DNA of 5,822 nt from Actinomycetota bacterium (GTDB lineage: Bacteria > Actinomycetota > Actinomycetes > Nanopelagicales > Nanopelagicaceae): assembly GCA_005777515.1 (NCBI GenBank), contig SXMA01000095.1, positions 1 through 5,822 of the forward strand. The letters run 5' to 3'. Numbering within the stretch: the stretch's first letter is position 1; each line of letters opens with the position of its first letter. A program made the translations under genes and the position numbers. Positions 5,670 to 5,822 of this stretch are shown here, one piece after another. The notes beneath the pieces are model-generated. The model was not told the DNA's origin. It searched no databases and saw only the letters and a program-made list of their open reading frames with translations.

Positions 5670-5702
5670 GCGCCTGAGTTGAGGGTATGCGGGGGTATGG
5701 TG

Positions 5703-5748
5703 AGCCTATTCGCAGGCTATCCCAGCGCTGCGAGGATCGGAGGATAGC
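5703..5748 (+). promoter_or_regulatory. Structured leader of the DUF5679 gene with competing hairpins
   Basis: AGCCT (5703-5707) can pair with AGGCT (5714-5718). Alternatively GCTATCC (5716-5722) can pair with GGATAGC (5742-5748), which takes in the last two G of the Shine-Dalgarno and the spacer up to ATG. The two pairings share 5716-5718 and are mutually exclusive. This geometry could gate ribosome access, but it may be chance. Confidence 0.3.
5739..5743 (+). promoter_or_regulatory. Shine-Dalgarno of the DUF5679 gene
   Basis: GGAGG ends 6 nt before ATG 5750 and fixes the start of the partial gene. Confidence 0.75.
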
Positions 5749-5749
5749 T

Positions 5750-5822
5750 ATGGCAGAGACATATAAAGGTGAGGCCTACTGCGTAAAGTGCAAGGCTAAG
5801 CGTGAATTCGAAGGAACCGTAA
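5750..5822 (+). CDS. DUF5679 small zinc-ribbon-like protein, partial (5' end only)
   Basis: Twenty-four codons and 1 nt are present before the window ends. The start MAETYKGEAYCVKCKAKREF is the typical N-terminus of actinobacterial DUF5679 proteins of about 55-60 residues. It holds the first CxxC pair (Cys11, Cys14 in YCVKCK); a second CPxCG pair is expected beyond the edge, giving a probable zinc ribbon. The function is unknown. A good Shine-Dalgarno (GGAGG, 6-nt spacing) supports the start. It lies 111 bp after the metallopeptidase on the same strand, a neighbourhood I recall from other actinobacteria. Confidence 0.85.
   Translation, partial: MAETYKGEAYCVKCKAKREFEGTV

Noticed and set aside
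5665..5700. G-quadruplex in the DUF5679 leader
   Set aside because: Only three runs of three or more G, with one already in a hairpin stem and long loops between.
1..5822. tRNA, rRNA, CRISPR array, insertion sequence or prophage
   Set aside because: No cloverleaf, spaced repeats, transposase or terminal inverted repeats found on reading both strands.

Overview
The window looks like a chromosomal segment of a moderately low-GC actinobacterium. The gene content and order are typical of Actinobacteria: a UPF0182 giant membrane protein, a YlbL-type PDZ-Lon protease, a divergent DUF2342 zincin-like protein, a YgjP-like metallopeptidase and a DUF5679 mini-protein. From memory, Mycobacterium tuberculosis carries the first three in the same arrangement (Rv3193c, Rv3194c, Rv3195). 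The A/T-rich codon use with actinobacterial proteins suggests a streamlined freshwater lineage such as acI/Nanopelagicales. That placement is inferred; nothing in the window proves it.

Layout. Bases 1-3329 hold a minus-strand operon-like cluster, listed here in transcription order: a 74-residue one-pass membrane protein (3329-3105), a PDZ-Lon membrane protease (3099-2032) and the N-terminal two thirds of UPF0182 (2003-1, running off the left edge). A 168-bp divergent promoter region (3330-3497) separates it from the plus-strand DUF2342 gene (3498-4823). The 203-bp gap 4824-5026 holds what I consider the best find of the window: a candidate ~80-nt small RNA on the minus strand, with its own promoter-like elements, a long imperfect hairpin and a U7 tail. 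A plus-strand YgjP/SprT-like metallopeptidase (5027-5638) follows. The 111-bp gap 5639-5749 has a minus-facing terminator-like hairpin and a structured leader, and then the first 24 codons of a DUF5679 zinc-ribbon protein run off the right edge. No gene-free stretch exceeds 300 bp.

How the genes may work together. The minus-strand cluster encodes envelope proteins: a small membrane anchor, a membrane-tethered serine protease whose PDZ-Lon part should face outwards, and a polytopic protein with a large extracytoplasmic part. The divergent DUF2342 protein has the zincin-like family fold but lacks the HExxH histidines, so it is more likely a non-catalytic partner than a protease. A shared envelope quality-control role is only an inference from conserved neighbourhood. 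Two minus-strand genes without a Shine-Dalgarno have a TANNNT hexamer exactly 6 nt before ATG, the geometry expected for leaderless transcription.
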